A stretch of 49,106 bases of DNA from positions 1 to 49,106 of the forward strand of contig NZ_CP014751.1 of NCBI RefSeq assembly GCF_001592435.1, read 5' to 3'. The notes beneath the pieces are model-generated. The model made no database searches and was not told the DNA's origin. It saw only the letters and a list, made by a program, of their open reading frames with translations. This stretch comes from Thermococcus peptonophilus. GTDB lineage: Archaea; Methanobacteriota_B; Thermococci; Thermococcales; Thermococcaceae. Positions within the stretch are counted from its first letter, which is position 1. Every line of letters starts with the position of its first letter. A program made the position numbers and the translations under genes. This document shows, piece by piece, positions 15,642 to 23,465 of this stretch.

Positions 15642-17804
15642 TCAAGCCTTCAGGAACTTCGCGTTGATAGCCACTATCACCGTGCTCATGCTCATCAGCA
15701 GTGCCCCAAGGGCCGGGCTGAGCAGTATCCCGTAGGAGTAGAGGACTCCAGCGGCAAGGGGAATTGCGAAGGAGTTGTAGCCCGTTGCCCAGGCCAGGTT
15801 CTGCACCATCTTCCGATAGGTGGCCCTCGCGAGATGTATTGCGGTTATCACGTCCCTCGGGTCGTTCTTGACGAGGATTATGTCCGCGCTCTCTATCGCC
15901 ACGTCGGTTCCGGCCCCGATGGCTATACCCACATCGGCCTGTATCAAAGCCGGAGCATCGTTTATGCCGTCGCCGACCATGGCCACGGTGTAGCCCTGCT
16001 CCTGAAGTTCCTTGACCTTCTCCGACTTCTGGTGGGGCAGAACCTCTGCAAAGAAGCCGTCCAGGCCGAGCTCCTCAGCGACCCATTTGGCCACCTTGGC
16101 GTTGTCGCCGGTGAGCATGTAGGCCCTTATCCCCATCTCGTGGAGCCTCTTGACAGCTTCCCTTGACTCAGGCCTTATCCTGTCCGCCAGGGCCATTGCA
16201 CCAGCAAGCTTCCCATCAACCACCAGGAAAATCACCGTCTTCCCCTGCTCCAAAACCCTGTTCACGCGCTCATCCTCTTTCCAGAGCCCGTTCTCCTTCA
16301 GGAAGCCGGGGCTCACAACGAGGACTTCCCTTCCGTTGATAACTCCTTGAACGCCCTTGCCGGGAATGACCTTTGACTCGTCCACGTCATAGGGCTTAAG
16401 GCCGAGCTCCCTGGCCTTCTCAACTACTCCCTGCGCTATAGGATGGCTTGAGTGCGACTCAAGCGCCGCGGCGTACTTCAGGATTTCCTCCTCTCCGAGC
16501 TCGTCCAGCGGAATAACGTCCGTGACCTCGAACTTGCCCTCGGTCAGCGTCCCAGTCTTATCGAAGACAACAACATCGACGTCCTTAGCCCTCTCAAAGG
16601 CCTCCCTGTTCCTGATGAGGATCCCCTTCTCGGCGGAGATTGAAGTCGAGACCGAAACGACCAGCGGAACCGCCAGTCCGAGGGCGTGCGGGCACGTTAT
16701 GACCATTACCGTAACCATTCTTTCCAGGGCGAAGACGAAGGGCTTTCCGAGGTAGAGCCACGTCCCGAGCGTTATACTGCCCGCGGTAATCGCTATGAGC
16801 GTTAAGTAAAAGGCGGCCCTGTTGGCTAAATCTTGGGTTTTAGAGCGCGTCTCCTGGGCCTGTCTCACCAGCTCGACGACCTGCATGAGGTAGGTGTCCT
16901 TCCCCGTCTTCTCTATCCTGACCTTTATCGCGCCTTCGAGGTTTATCGAGCCGCCTATAACGGTATCACCTGGCTTTTTGTAGACGGGCTTCGACTCACC
17001 GGTGAGCATAGCCTCGTTCACGCTCGTTTCACCCTCGACGATGACGCCATCGGAGGGTATCTTCTCTCCAGGCTTGACTAAAACCACATCACCCTTCTTC
17101 AGCTCGCTGACCGGGACGTCCTTTATTCCCTCCGGCGTCACGAGGTGGGCTTCCGTCGGCATGAGCTTTATGAGCTCCTCCAGCGCCCTCGAAGCACCGA
17201 GGACGGAGCGCATCTCGATGTAGTGGCCTATGAGCATGATGTCGATAAGCGTTGCCAGCTCCCAGTAGAAGGTCTTGCCCGGTATTCCAAAGGTCACCGC
17301 GACGCTGTAGGAGAAGGCAACCGTTATTGCCAGCGCTATCAGCGTCATCATTCCCGGGTTCCTCTTCCTCAGCTCGTCCTGCATCCCCTTGAGGAAGGGC
17401 CAGCCTCCGTAGAAGTAGACCACCGCCGAGAGGCCGAAGAGGACGTAGTGGTCACCGGGAAAGCTCAGCTCAAAGCCGAAAAAGTTCTGTATCAGCGGCG
17501 AGAGAAGGAGTATCGGAATCGTGAGTATCGAAGAAACGATGAACCTCCTCTTGAAGTCCTCCATCATCATCCTGTGGTGCTCCGCGTGAGAGTGGCCCCC
17601 GTGTTCGTGTTTCATGCCTCCATGTCCGGAGTGTCCCTCCATCCCCTCGCTTCCGTGGGCATGTTCGTGGTTTCCGGCCATCTTCATATCATGGCTTGCA
17701 TGCCCCTCGTGTCCCGCTTCGTGCTCCATATGTTCCATACCAGAACCATCTCCAGCATCGTGCGTGTGCACATGTCCCCCGTGCACGCTATCTTCTTCTT
17801 TCAT
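15642..17804 (-). CDS. copB: CopB-type copper P1B ATPase with His-rich N-terminus
   Basis: 720 residues. Residues about 1-95 are a His/Met-rich metal-binding tail (HVHTHD, MEHMEHEAGHEGHASHDMKM, HSHAEHH) instead of HMA domains. The core has actuator MLTGESKPV, the intramembrane CPH motif in ITCPHALGLAVPLVV, DKTGTLTEG, SSHPIAQG and VGDGINDAPAL. CPH plus the His tail identifies the CopB (P1B-3) subgroup, usually Cu(II)/Cu(I) export. Together with copA the organism has two copper pumps. ATG 17804 follows GGTGG; the open frame upstream to 17894 overlaps the promoter and is not protein-like. A T-rich terminator follows at about 15600-15640. Confidence 0.93.
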   Translation of the reverse strand: MKEEDSVHGGHVHTHDAGDGSGMEHMEHEAGHEGHASHDMKMAGNHEHAHGSEGMEGHSGHGGMKHEHGGHSHAEHHRMMMEDFKRRFIVSSILTIPILLLSPLIQNFFGFELSFPGDHYVLFGLSAVVYFYGGWPFLKGMQDELRKRNPGMMTLIALAITVAFSYSVAVTFGIPGKTFYWELATLIDIMLIGHYIEMRSVLGASRALEELIKLMPTEAHLVTPEGIKDVPVSELKKGDVVLVKPGEKIPSDGVIVEGETSVNEAMLTGESKPVYKKPGDTVIGGSINLEGAIKVRIEKTGKDTYLMQVVELVRQAQETRSKTQDLANRAAFYLTLIAITAGSITLGTWLYLGKPFVFALERMVTVMVITCPHALGLAVPLVVSVSTSISAEKGILIRNREAFERAKDVDVVVFDKTGTLTEGKFEVTDVIPLDELGEEEILKYAAALESHSSHPIAQGVVEKARELGLKPYDVDESKVIPGKGVQGVINGREVLVVSPGFLKENGLWKEDERVNRVLEQGKTVIFLVVDGKLAGAMALADRIRPESREAVKRLHEMGIRAYMLTGDNAKVAKWVAEELGLDGFFAEVLPHQKSEKVKELQEQGYTVAMVGDGINDAPALIQADVGIAIGAGTDVAIESADIILVKNDPRDVITAIHLARATYRKMVQNLAWATGYNSFAIPLAAGVLYSYGILLSPALGALLMSMSTVIVAINAKFLKA

Positions 17805-17913
17805 AATATACCACCTTCGTGACTTACTATTGTGCCAAGAATACTTAACCTTTTTCTGTACAAAAGAGAAAATTTGATGCACCAATTCTTCCAAATAATA
17901 AAAAAGAGAAAGG

Positions 17914-18480
17914 CTACCCCTTCATCATCTCCTCGATTTCCTTCAGCCTCTTTTCAGGTTCGAGATCCTTCTCGGCCGAGGATGTCATCAGACTTTCCGC
18001 CATCTCTACCGTCTCGGCATCGAACTCTCCTGTGAGTATGCTCTCGCTCGTGAGGTCTATCATGGTGTTGAGTGCTTCCTCAAGGCTCTCAACTTTCCCC
18101 ATTGCCTTCTCAAACTCTACCTGCATCTTTGCAACATCCTCCGCCCCCGGCCCTTCGGCTATGCTTTTAACCACGTCCTTGCTGAACCCTATGAACTCGG
18201 CCGAGACCTTAACGAGCTCCCTCTGTATCTCGGCCTCCTCCATGAGGAGAAGCAGCCTCTTTGCCTGCTTTATCCTCTGCTCCAGAGTCAGATACTTTAC
18301 AGCGCTTCTCTTGAGAAGGGCCTCGTCCCCGAGCTTGGCAGCTTCCTTTCCCTGGAGAAAAATCTTACGCTTCAGGTTCTCAAGGTTGTTTATGTACTGC
18401 TTCAGAGCCATCTTGGCCTTTCTCATCCGGATCTTCCGCTCTATCTCCTTCTCCTCCTTGGATTTCCAGAGTCTCACCAT
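17914..18480 (-). CDS. ESCRT-III/Snf7-like coiled-coil protein 1
   Basis: 188 residues, almost all helical: a basic N-terminus (MVRLWKSKEEKEIERKIRMR), a long alpha1-alpha2 hairpin (about 20-100), a shorter helix (VAKMQVEFEKAMGKVESLEE) and an acidic C-terminus ending RLKEIEEMMKG. The basic-to-acidic gradient, length and the MQVEFEKAM...NTMIDLTSE stretch resemble CHMP/Vps2-class Snf7 proteins, which polymerise on membranes. The terminal amphipathic helix is reminiscent of, but not an exact match to, a MIT-interacting motif. It is the last gene of the kinase-AAA-phosphatase operon, 4 nt after the phosphatase stop. The assignment rests on architecture and context, not on a search. Confidence 0.6.
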   Translation of the reverse strand: MVRLWKSKEEKEIERKIRMRKAKMALKQYINNLENLKRKIFLQGKEAAKLGDEALLKRSAVKYLTLEQRIKQAKRLLLLMEEAEIQRELVKVSAEFIGFSKDVVKSIAEGPGAEDVAKMQVEFEKAMGKVESLEEALNTMIDLTSESILTGEFDAETVEMAESLMTSSAEKDLEPEKRLKEIEEMMKG

Positions 18481-18484
18481 AACA

Positions 18485-19222
18485 CTACCCCCGTTTGAAC
18501 ACGATTACCGTGATGTTGTCCTCAGCGACCTTCAAAGCCTCCCCAACGAGCCGCTCCGCAGCCTCCTTCGGGCCACCCTGGGAGGCGAGTTTCGCTATCT
18601 CTCCGTCATCAAGGACGTCGTGAAGGCCGTCCGTGCTCAGGAGCAGGACATCGTCCTCTTCAATTCCCCACACGTACGTATCGACCGCCAGCTCTATCCC
18701 CAGGGCCTTCGTCACGACGTGCCTCATCGGATGGGAGCGAACCTCTTCCTCCCCTATAACGCCCCTCTCGAGCAGTTCCTCAACGATGGAGTGGTCCCTC
18801 GTCCTTGAGATAACTCTACCATCCCTTATCAGGTAGGCCCTGCTGTCGCCGGTGTTCGCTATCACGGCCGTCTCATCCCTCACGAAGGCGGCCACCATCG
18901 TTGTGCCCGTCTTTCCTGGCTCTGGGGACATCTCCATTATCCTGCGGTGTGCATCTTTGTAGGCCTTTCTCAGGAGATCCTCAACATCTTTCAGCCCAAA
19001 CCCCTCGGTGTATTCCCTCTCAAACGTCTCCTGGAGCGTCTCCACCGCCGCCTTCGAGGCTACATCTCCTCCCCCGTGTCCCCCGAGGCCGTCCGCGACG
19101 GCGAGGAGGTATGCATCTCCAAGGGGCTGTATCAGAAGCGCGTCCTCGTTTTTCTCCCTCGGCCCCGGGTGTGAGATGCCCCACGCCCTATTCCCAACAC
19201 CCGTTGAGATGACTCTGCTCAT
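18485..19222 (-). CDS. PP2C-type serine/threonine phosphatase
   Basis: 245 residues. PREKNEDALL (about 21-30), ADGLGGHGGGDVASKAAV (43-60), TGTTMVAAFV, ANTGDSRAYLIRDG, LLLSTDGLHDVL and EDNITVIVF give all the metal-binding aspartates of the PPM/PP2C family. It is soluble and compact, like bacterial PrpC/Stp. It would remove phosphates placed by the Hanks-type kinase two genes upstream. ATG 19222 overlaps the AAA stop codon as ATGA, so translation is coupled. Such kinase-phosphatase pairs usually share substrates; here the AAA and coiled-coil proteins are the obvious candidates (inference). Confidence 0.93.
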   Translation of the reverse strand: MSRVISTGVGNRAWGISHPGPREKNEDALLIQPLGDAYLLAVADGLGGHGGGDVASKAAVETLQETFEREYTEGFGLKDVEDLLRKAYKDAHRRIMEMSPEPGKTGTTMVAAFVRDETAVIANTGDSRAYLIRDGRVISRTRDHSIVEELLERGVIGEEEVRSHPMRHVVTKALGIELAVDTYVWGIEEDDVLLLSTDGLHDVLDDGEIAKLASQGGPKEAAERLVGEALKVAEDNITVIVFKRG

Positions 19223-20400
19223 CCCCCGAACTCCTCCGCCCACTTCTCATACCTCTCGATGTCCCTCTTTGTTAACGGAGATTTGATCTTCCTGAATGCC
19301 TCCTCAAAGTCCCTCATCTCAAGCGGACGCGTTCTTAATGACCTCTTTCTCAGTTCCTCCAGGGGAAGGGAAGCGAGCTTGTGCAGATCCCTGTTTTCCT
19401 CGCGTATCATGTTCCACACCGCCTCCTGGCAGAGGTTTCTCACGTCCCTGCCCGAGTACAGCCTTCTGACGCTCTCCTCGGCAATCGCGTCCAAATCGAG
19501 TCTCGAAATGTCCAGGCCCTTCGTGTGTATCCGGACTATCGCCTTGACAGCCTCTTTATCGGGCAGGGGCACGTAGATCCTCTTGGGGAAGCGCGAGAGG
19601 ACCGCCTCGTCCAGGTCCCACGGTGTGTTGGTCGCCGCTAGCGTGAGGACGAGCCTCTCACTCCCCCCTTCGTGGAACCCCTCAAGCTCGGTGAGGAGTG
19701 TAGAGAGCATCCTCCTCGTTGCCTCGCTTGTATCGTTTGAACGCCTCGTTGTGAGCGCATCTATCTCGTCAAGGAACACTATGCTGGGTGCCCTCTCCCT
19801 CGCCACCTCGTAGAGGGCGGAGATTATCTTGCTCGATTCTCCAAAGTACTTGCTGAGGACGCTTGACGCTTTGACATTGAAGAACGTCGCGTTCAGGCTT
19901 CCCGCGGCGGCCGATGCTAAGAGGGTCTTCCCGGTTCCGGGCGGCCCAAAGAGGAGGATGCCCTTCCAGGGCTGAATTGCGGCGGGCTTTCTAAGGGCCG
20001 AGATGACCACGGTCTCCATCATGAGGAGCTTGACGTTATCAAGACCACCTATCTCGTCCCAGGTTATACGGGACTTCGAGATAAGCCCCAGGACGTACTC
20101 CCTGAACTGATCCTCCTCGTCTTTTTCCTGGGTAGTGCTCTTACCTTCGGCACTGACGATGGCTTTCCTGCCGTACTCTCCCCTCTCAATCTGTGCAGCT
20201 GTTTCCTCCCACTTCTTGGCTTTCTTCAGGTACAGCTCCCCGTTGTAGGGCACGTGTTTGGCCAGGTGTCTGAGTATGGATGCACAGCGGAGGGCGCTCT
20301 TCTTAGCTCTCTCCATATCCCCAGCGGCAACGGCCTTCTCGAACTCCTTCTTGGCCCTCTCGAACTCCGTGAGGAGGGGCCCCGAAAGGTCAACCGGCAT
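19219..20400 (-). CDS. Vps4/CdvC-type AAA ATPase with MIT-like N-terminal domain
   Basis: 393 residues. Residues 1-75 form a three-helix MIT-like domain (LLTEFERAKKEFEKAVAAGD ... ELYLKKAKKWEETAAQIERG). The AAA core follows: ITWDEIGGLDNVK, Walker A FGPPGTGKT (151-159), pore-loop region SKYFGESSK, Walker B IVFLDEID (207-214), sensor region LAATNTPWDLDEAVLSRF with arginine finger. The C-terminus, DFEEAFRKIKSP followed by DIERYEKWAEEFGG, is the hallmark Vps4 C-terminal helix. Vps4/CdvC disassembles ESCRT-III polymers. ATG 20400 is preferred (GGGGG 7 nt upstream); GTG 20406 overlaps the kinase stop. Context with Snf7-like genes strongly supports the call. Confidence 0.88.
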   Translation of the reverse strand: MPVDLSGPLLTEFERAKKEFEKAVAAGDMERAKKSALRCASILRHLAKHVPYNGELYLKKAKKWEETAAQIERGEYGRKAIVSAEGKSTTQEKDEEDQFREYVLGLISKSRITWDEIGGLDNVKLLMMETVVISALRKPAAIQPWKGILLFGPPGTGKTLLASAAAGSLNATFFNVKASSVLSKYFGESSKIISALYEVARERAPSIVFLDEIDALTTRRSNDTSEATRRMLSTLLTELEGFHEGGSERLVLTLAATNTPWDLDEAVLSRFPKRIYVPLPDKEAVKAIVRIHTKGLDISRLDLDAIAEESVRRLYSGRDVRNLCQEAVWNMIREENRDLHKLASLPLEELRKRSLRTRPLEMRDFEEAFRKIKSPLTKRDIERYEKWAEEFGG

Positions 20401-20402
20401 TC

Positions 20403-22118
20403 TCACACCCCCTTAAAGCCCAGCTTTATCCTGTGGACTATTATCTCCGCCTTCTCTATGAGCTCCTCGGGGACTTCCAGGCCGTTCTCAAGGCGCAGTT
20501 TCAGCTGCTCCTGTAGCTTCACAAGCTCCCTCTTAGTTTCACCCCTCGCGTAGTGAATCAGGTCATCAGCGTACTTGAGTGCGTTCACGAGGTCGTTGAG
20601 CTTCAGATACAGGAGAAACAGCTCCCCTGCGAAGTACGCACTCCTCGAAAGGTCTCTAACCGAGACGCTCCTGCTGAGTTTTTCGCGGTAGCTAGTGCCG
20701 AGGAACTCCGCTATGTCCCTCTGAAGTTCTTCAACGCTCCCGTAGCGCTCCTCCTTTTTCTTCGCGAGGCACTTCATGACTACATGCTCGAGGGGCTTTG
20801 CTTCCGGGTTAAGGTGGCTCGGAGGGACAGGCTCCTCAAGGGTTATCTTTGACGCCACCTCGACGAAGTCCTCGCCCTCGAAGGGGGGCCTCCCCGTGAG
20901 AAGCTCGTAGAGCACCGCTCCAATCTGCCACACATCTGTCCTCTCATCAGTTCCTCCGAAGCGGGAGCTTATCTGTTCCGGAGCGGCGTAGAGCGGTGTG
21001 AAGCTCACTGATTGAGTAGTCCTACTCTCCTTGAGGAGCTTGCTTAGCCCCCAGTCGCTCACCTTCGCCCTGCCGTTCTTGAGGAGGATGTTGCTGGGCT
21101 TGAGATCACGGTGGATGATACCTTTGGAGTGGGCGTACTTTATGCCCTCAGCAACGTCGAAGATGATTCTCGCAGCCTTCTCCGGATTTAGGGGTTTTTC
21201 GAGCTTGGCCAGCGAGCTCTCACAGTACTCCATCTCCAGGTATGGAACTGGGAAGATGTTGTAGTCGTAGAGCTCGACTATGTTGGGATGGCTGAGGAGG
21301 GACCAGTTCCGCACTTCCCTGAGGAATGCCTTTCCCCCCGCTTCAGTTAGGCTCATGGGTATCTTGAGGGCCACGACGCTTCCGTCTTTCCTCTCCGCCC
21401 TGTAAACCCTCGCAAAGCCGCCCTCACCTATTAGCTCGACGTTCTTATACCTCGCAAAGAGCTCCTCCAGCGGGGTGCGGGGACCTTCTGCTGAATTTTT
21501 CGAACCTCCTTGTGCCGGAACGGGGACTGGAAGGGGAGTTTTGGGCTCCACCTTTGGCCTCTCTATTATTTCGGTGCTCACCTTGACTTTAGCACTCACA
21601 ATTCCGGAGCGGGCGACAACCTTGGCGCTGACTTTTCCGGGCCTCCTCGGGACCACCCTCACGCTCTGGGAGACGTATTCACCCGGCTTCACACTCCTGA
21701 AGTAAACCCTCGTGGAGCTGAGGTCGAAGTACCTTGATAAGTCGCTGAGGTCTATCTCGACGTTTATCGTTCCCCTGAGCAGGTTCCTGAAGCCAACGGT
21801 GAGGGGTATCTCCTCGCCCGCGTGAACCTTCGGCGGAAGCTCGACTATCACGGACTTCCGGAGGAGCTCCCTCATATCCTCTCTCGGAACAGGGGGGGCT
21901 GGCGGAGTGGGTTTGGGATAGCGGTACCGGTACTTTTTCCTCGGTTTTGTTATGTCCCTGAGCAGGTGCCTCACCAAATGGCCGCCCCACATGAATATCA
22001 CTATGAAAATGAAGAACCACGCAAAGCGCCCGAAGATGACGGAGATTATCACTATAACTATGAAGAGCTTGATAATTCCCTCAAGGATGTCGTCGTCAAA
22101 CATATGGCCCATGTGCAC
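20403..22118 (-). CDS. Membrane-anchored Hanks-type Ser/Thr protein kinase
   Basis: 571 residues. Residues about 11-50 hold two adjacent transmembrane helices, so both ends face the cytoplasm. Residues about 85-185 form an Ig/CARDB-like beta domain (VIVELPPKVHAGEEIPLTVG). The kinase domain spans about 222-490: glycine loop GEGGFARVY (231-239), catalytic Lys in VALKIP (252), HRDLKPSN (336-343), SDWGLSK with DWG instead of DFG (355-357), and YAAPEQ. The last 80 residues are helical. GTG 22118 has GGAGG at a 7-nt spacing. All catalytic residues are present. It heads an operon with the AAA ATPase, PP2C phosphatase and a Snf7-like protein. Confidence 0.93.
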   Translation of the reverse strand: MHMGHMFDDDILEGIIKLFIVIVIISVIFGRFAWFFIFIVIFMWGGHLVRHLLRDITKPRKKYRYRYPKPTPPAPPVPREDMRELLRKSVIVELPPKVHAGEEIPLTVGFRNLLRGTINVEIDLSDLSRYFDLSSTRVYFRSVKPGEYVSQSVRVVPRRPGKVSAKVVARSGIVSAKVKVSTEIIERPKVEPKTPLPVPVPAQGGSKNSAEGPRTPLEELFARYKNVELIGEGGFARVYRAERKDGSVVALKIPMSLTEAGGKAFLREVRNWSLLSHPNIVELYDYNIFPVPYLEMEYCESSLAKLEKPLNPEKAARIIFDVAEGIKYAHSKGIIHRDLKPSNILLKNGRAKVSDWGLSKLLKESRTTQSVSFTPLYAAPEQISSRFGGTDERTDVWQIGAVLYELLTGRPPFEGEDFVEVASKITLEEPVPPSHLNPEAKPLEHVVMKCLAKKKEERYGSVEELQRDIAEFLGTSYREKLSRSVSVRDLSRSAYFAGELFLLYLKLNDLVNALKYADDLIHYARGETKRELVKLQEQLKLRLENGLEVPEELIEKAEIIVHRIKLGFKGV

Positions 22119-22160
22119 GTCAATCCCTCCGTTCTCCCATGGTCACCATCTCTGGCAAAC

Positions 22161-22170
22161 ATTTAACCCT
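22161..22170 (-). promoter_or_regulatory. TATA box of kinase operon
   Basis: On the minus strand AGGGTTAAAT lies about 43-52 nt before the kinase GTG; start of transcription is expected near 22138. It suggests that the kinase-AAA-phosphatase-Snf7 genes can be transcribed separately from the four genes upstream. Confidence 0.5.
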
Positions 22171-22253
22171 TTTTGGTGTCGTTTTGAAAATCTGCAGGAG
22201 GTTATCTTTCATTTAGGACAAATATTGGGGGGAGGTTCGCGACAAAGTGGAAG

Positions 22254-22859
22254 TCACTCAGTGACGACCTCCTCGGTATCCTCTTTCTCCCCCGCCACTT
22301 TTTCGGCGGCCTTCTCCGGCTCCAGCTCGCCCTCCTTCACTGCCTCTATCGTCTTCATTATCTCAGCGAGTTCCTCGTCCTCTTCGAACTCAACGCCTGT
22401 ACCTAGAGCCTGGTCGGTGTACTCGAGCATCGTGTTCAGGTTCTCGTTGAGGTTCTGGGCATCGAGCCTCATGCTCACGAGGTTCTTTTCCAGCTCCTCG
22501 GGGGACATCTTTCTTAGGAGTTCCCACGTGGGCGTGCCCCTGAGGATGGCCTCGTTCTCCTTGATTATCAGCAGGTTGCTGACGAGCATTAGCTGTTTGT
22601 TGAGCTGGGCGTGGGTGTTCTGGAGGCTCTTCTTGCGCTGGTTGAGGGTTTTTATCTTCGTCGCTATCGTGAGTTCCTCACTCTTACTTCTGGCGTTCTT
22701 GGCCCTCTCGAAGAGGAGGGCTATTTCTCTGTCTATCTCCGCTATCTCGTTCTCAATCTTTCCTATCTGCATGTCGAGCTTAACCTGGTTCTCCCTGAGC
22801 TTGTCAATCGGTATGTCGAGCGGGTTCTTCTTCCCAAAAAACCTTGGAAGGAGGCCCAT
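22254..22859 (-). CDS. ESCRT-III/Snf7-like coiled-coil protein 2
   Basis: 201 residues. N-terminus MGLLPRFFGKKNPLDIPIDK is a short basic/hydrophobic stretch like that of CHMP proteins. A long helical hairpin follows (KLRENQVKLDMQIGKIENEI ... KSEELTIATKIKTLNQRKK), then shorter helices (MRLDAQNLNENLNTMLEYTD) and a strongly acidic tail. This is the Snf7 layout. ATG 22859 overlaps the stop codon of the next upstream gene by one base (TGATG), with GGAGGAG before it. It is the last gene of the four-gene operon starting at 25817. Confidence 0.6.
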   Translation of the reverse strand: MGLLPRFFGKKNPLDIPIDKLRENQVKLDMQIGKIENEIAEIDREIALLFERAKNARSKSEELTIATKIKTLNQRKKSLQNTHAQLNKQLMLVSNLLIIKENEAILRGTPTWELLRKMSPEELEKNLVSMRLDAQNLNENLNTMLEYTDQALGTGVEFEEDEELAEIMKTIEAVKEGELEPEKAAEKVAGEKEDTEEVVTE

Positions 22860-23455
22860 CACAGCTCCTCCTCCGCATCCTTCTCAATCTTGGGCGAGGC
22901 TATCTCGGAGGATACCTCCTCAACGTCTGCCTCCCCTGTCTCGACCTTGGCCCAGGCCTCCATGAGTTCCCTCTCGGTCTGATCTTCCGTCGCCTCAAAC
23001 TCTGCCACGTCCATCTCGAAGACCCTGTTGAGGCCCTCAACCATTTCATCGAACTCCTTGCCGTCGAGGCTCACCTTGACGAGCACGCTCTCAAGCTGCT
23101 CCGGCTCGACCTTGGAGAGCTTGTCCCAGAGGCCTATCTTTCTCAGCTCCTTCTCGTACTTCTTGACCACTATCAGGTTCTTGACGAAGGTGTACTGCTT
23201 CTGGGCGGTGGTGAAATCCCTCAGCTTGAGCTTCTGCTCCATGTCAAGGCTCTTGATCTCCTGGGCGAGCATCTTCTTCTTGAGGACGTCCGCCCCAATG
23301 CCCTCCTGAAAGAGTTGCTTCTTTTTCTTCTCGATGCGCTCGATTTCCTTCTTCGCCCTCTCAAGCCTGTTCCTCAGGCGTATTTCCTCCTCCTGAAGCT
23401 CCCTGAGGGAGAGCTTTTCAATAGGGTTCTTCCTAAACCTGTCGAGTATCCCCAT
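22859..23455 (-). CDS. ESCRT-III/Snf7-like coiled-coil protein 3
   Basis: 198 residues. Basic N-terminus MGILDRFRKNPIEKLSLREL, then a long charged hairpin (LRNRLERAKKEIERIEKKKK, LFQEG turn, VLKKKMLAQEIKSLDMEQKL), alpha3 region (VKNLIVVKKYEKELRKIGLW) and a very acidic C-terminus with a short Pro-containing element (EIASPKIEKDA). The LFxxG turn between the two long helices and the basic/acidic polarity are Snf7-like. It is a paralogue in layout, not closely in sequence, of the proteins at 22254 and 17914, suggesting specialised subunits of a mixed polymer. GAGGTGAT precedes ATG 23455. Confidence 0.62.
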   Translation of the reverse strand: MGILDRFRKNPIEKLSLRELQEEEIRLRNRLERAKKEIERIEKKKKQLFQEGIGADVLKKKMLAQEIKSLDMEQKLKLRDFTTAQKQYTFVKNLIVVKKYEKELRKIGLWDKLSKVEPEQLESVLVKVSLDGKEFDEMVEGLNRVFEMDVAEFEATEDQTERELMEAWAKVETGEADVEEVSSEIASPKIEKDAEEEL

Positions 23456-23465
23456 CACAATCACC

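Noticed and set aside
17145-17822. 225-codon plus-strand frame opposite the CopB N-terminus
   Set aside because: Shadow of the His-rich region; no start signal and no family features.
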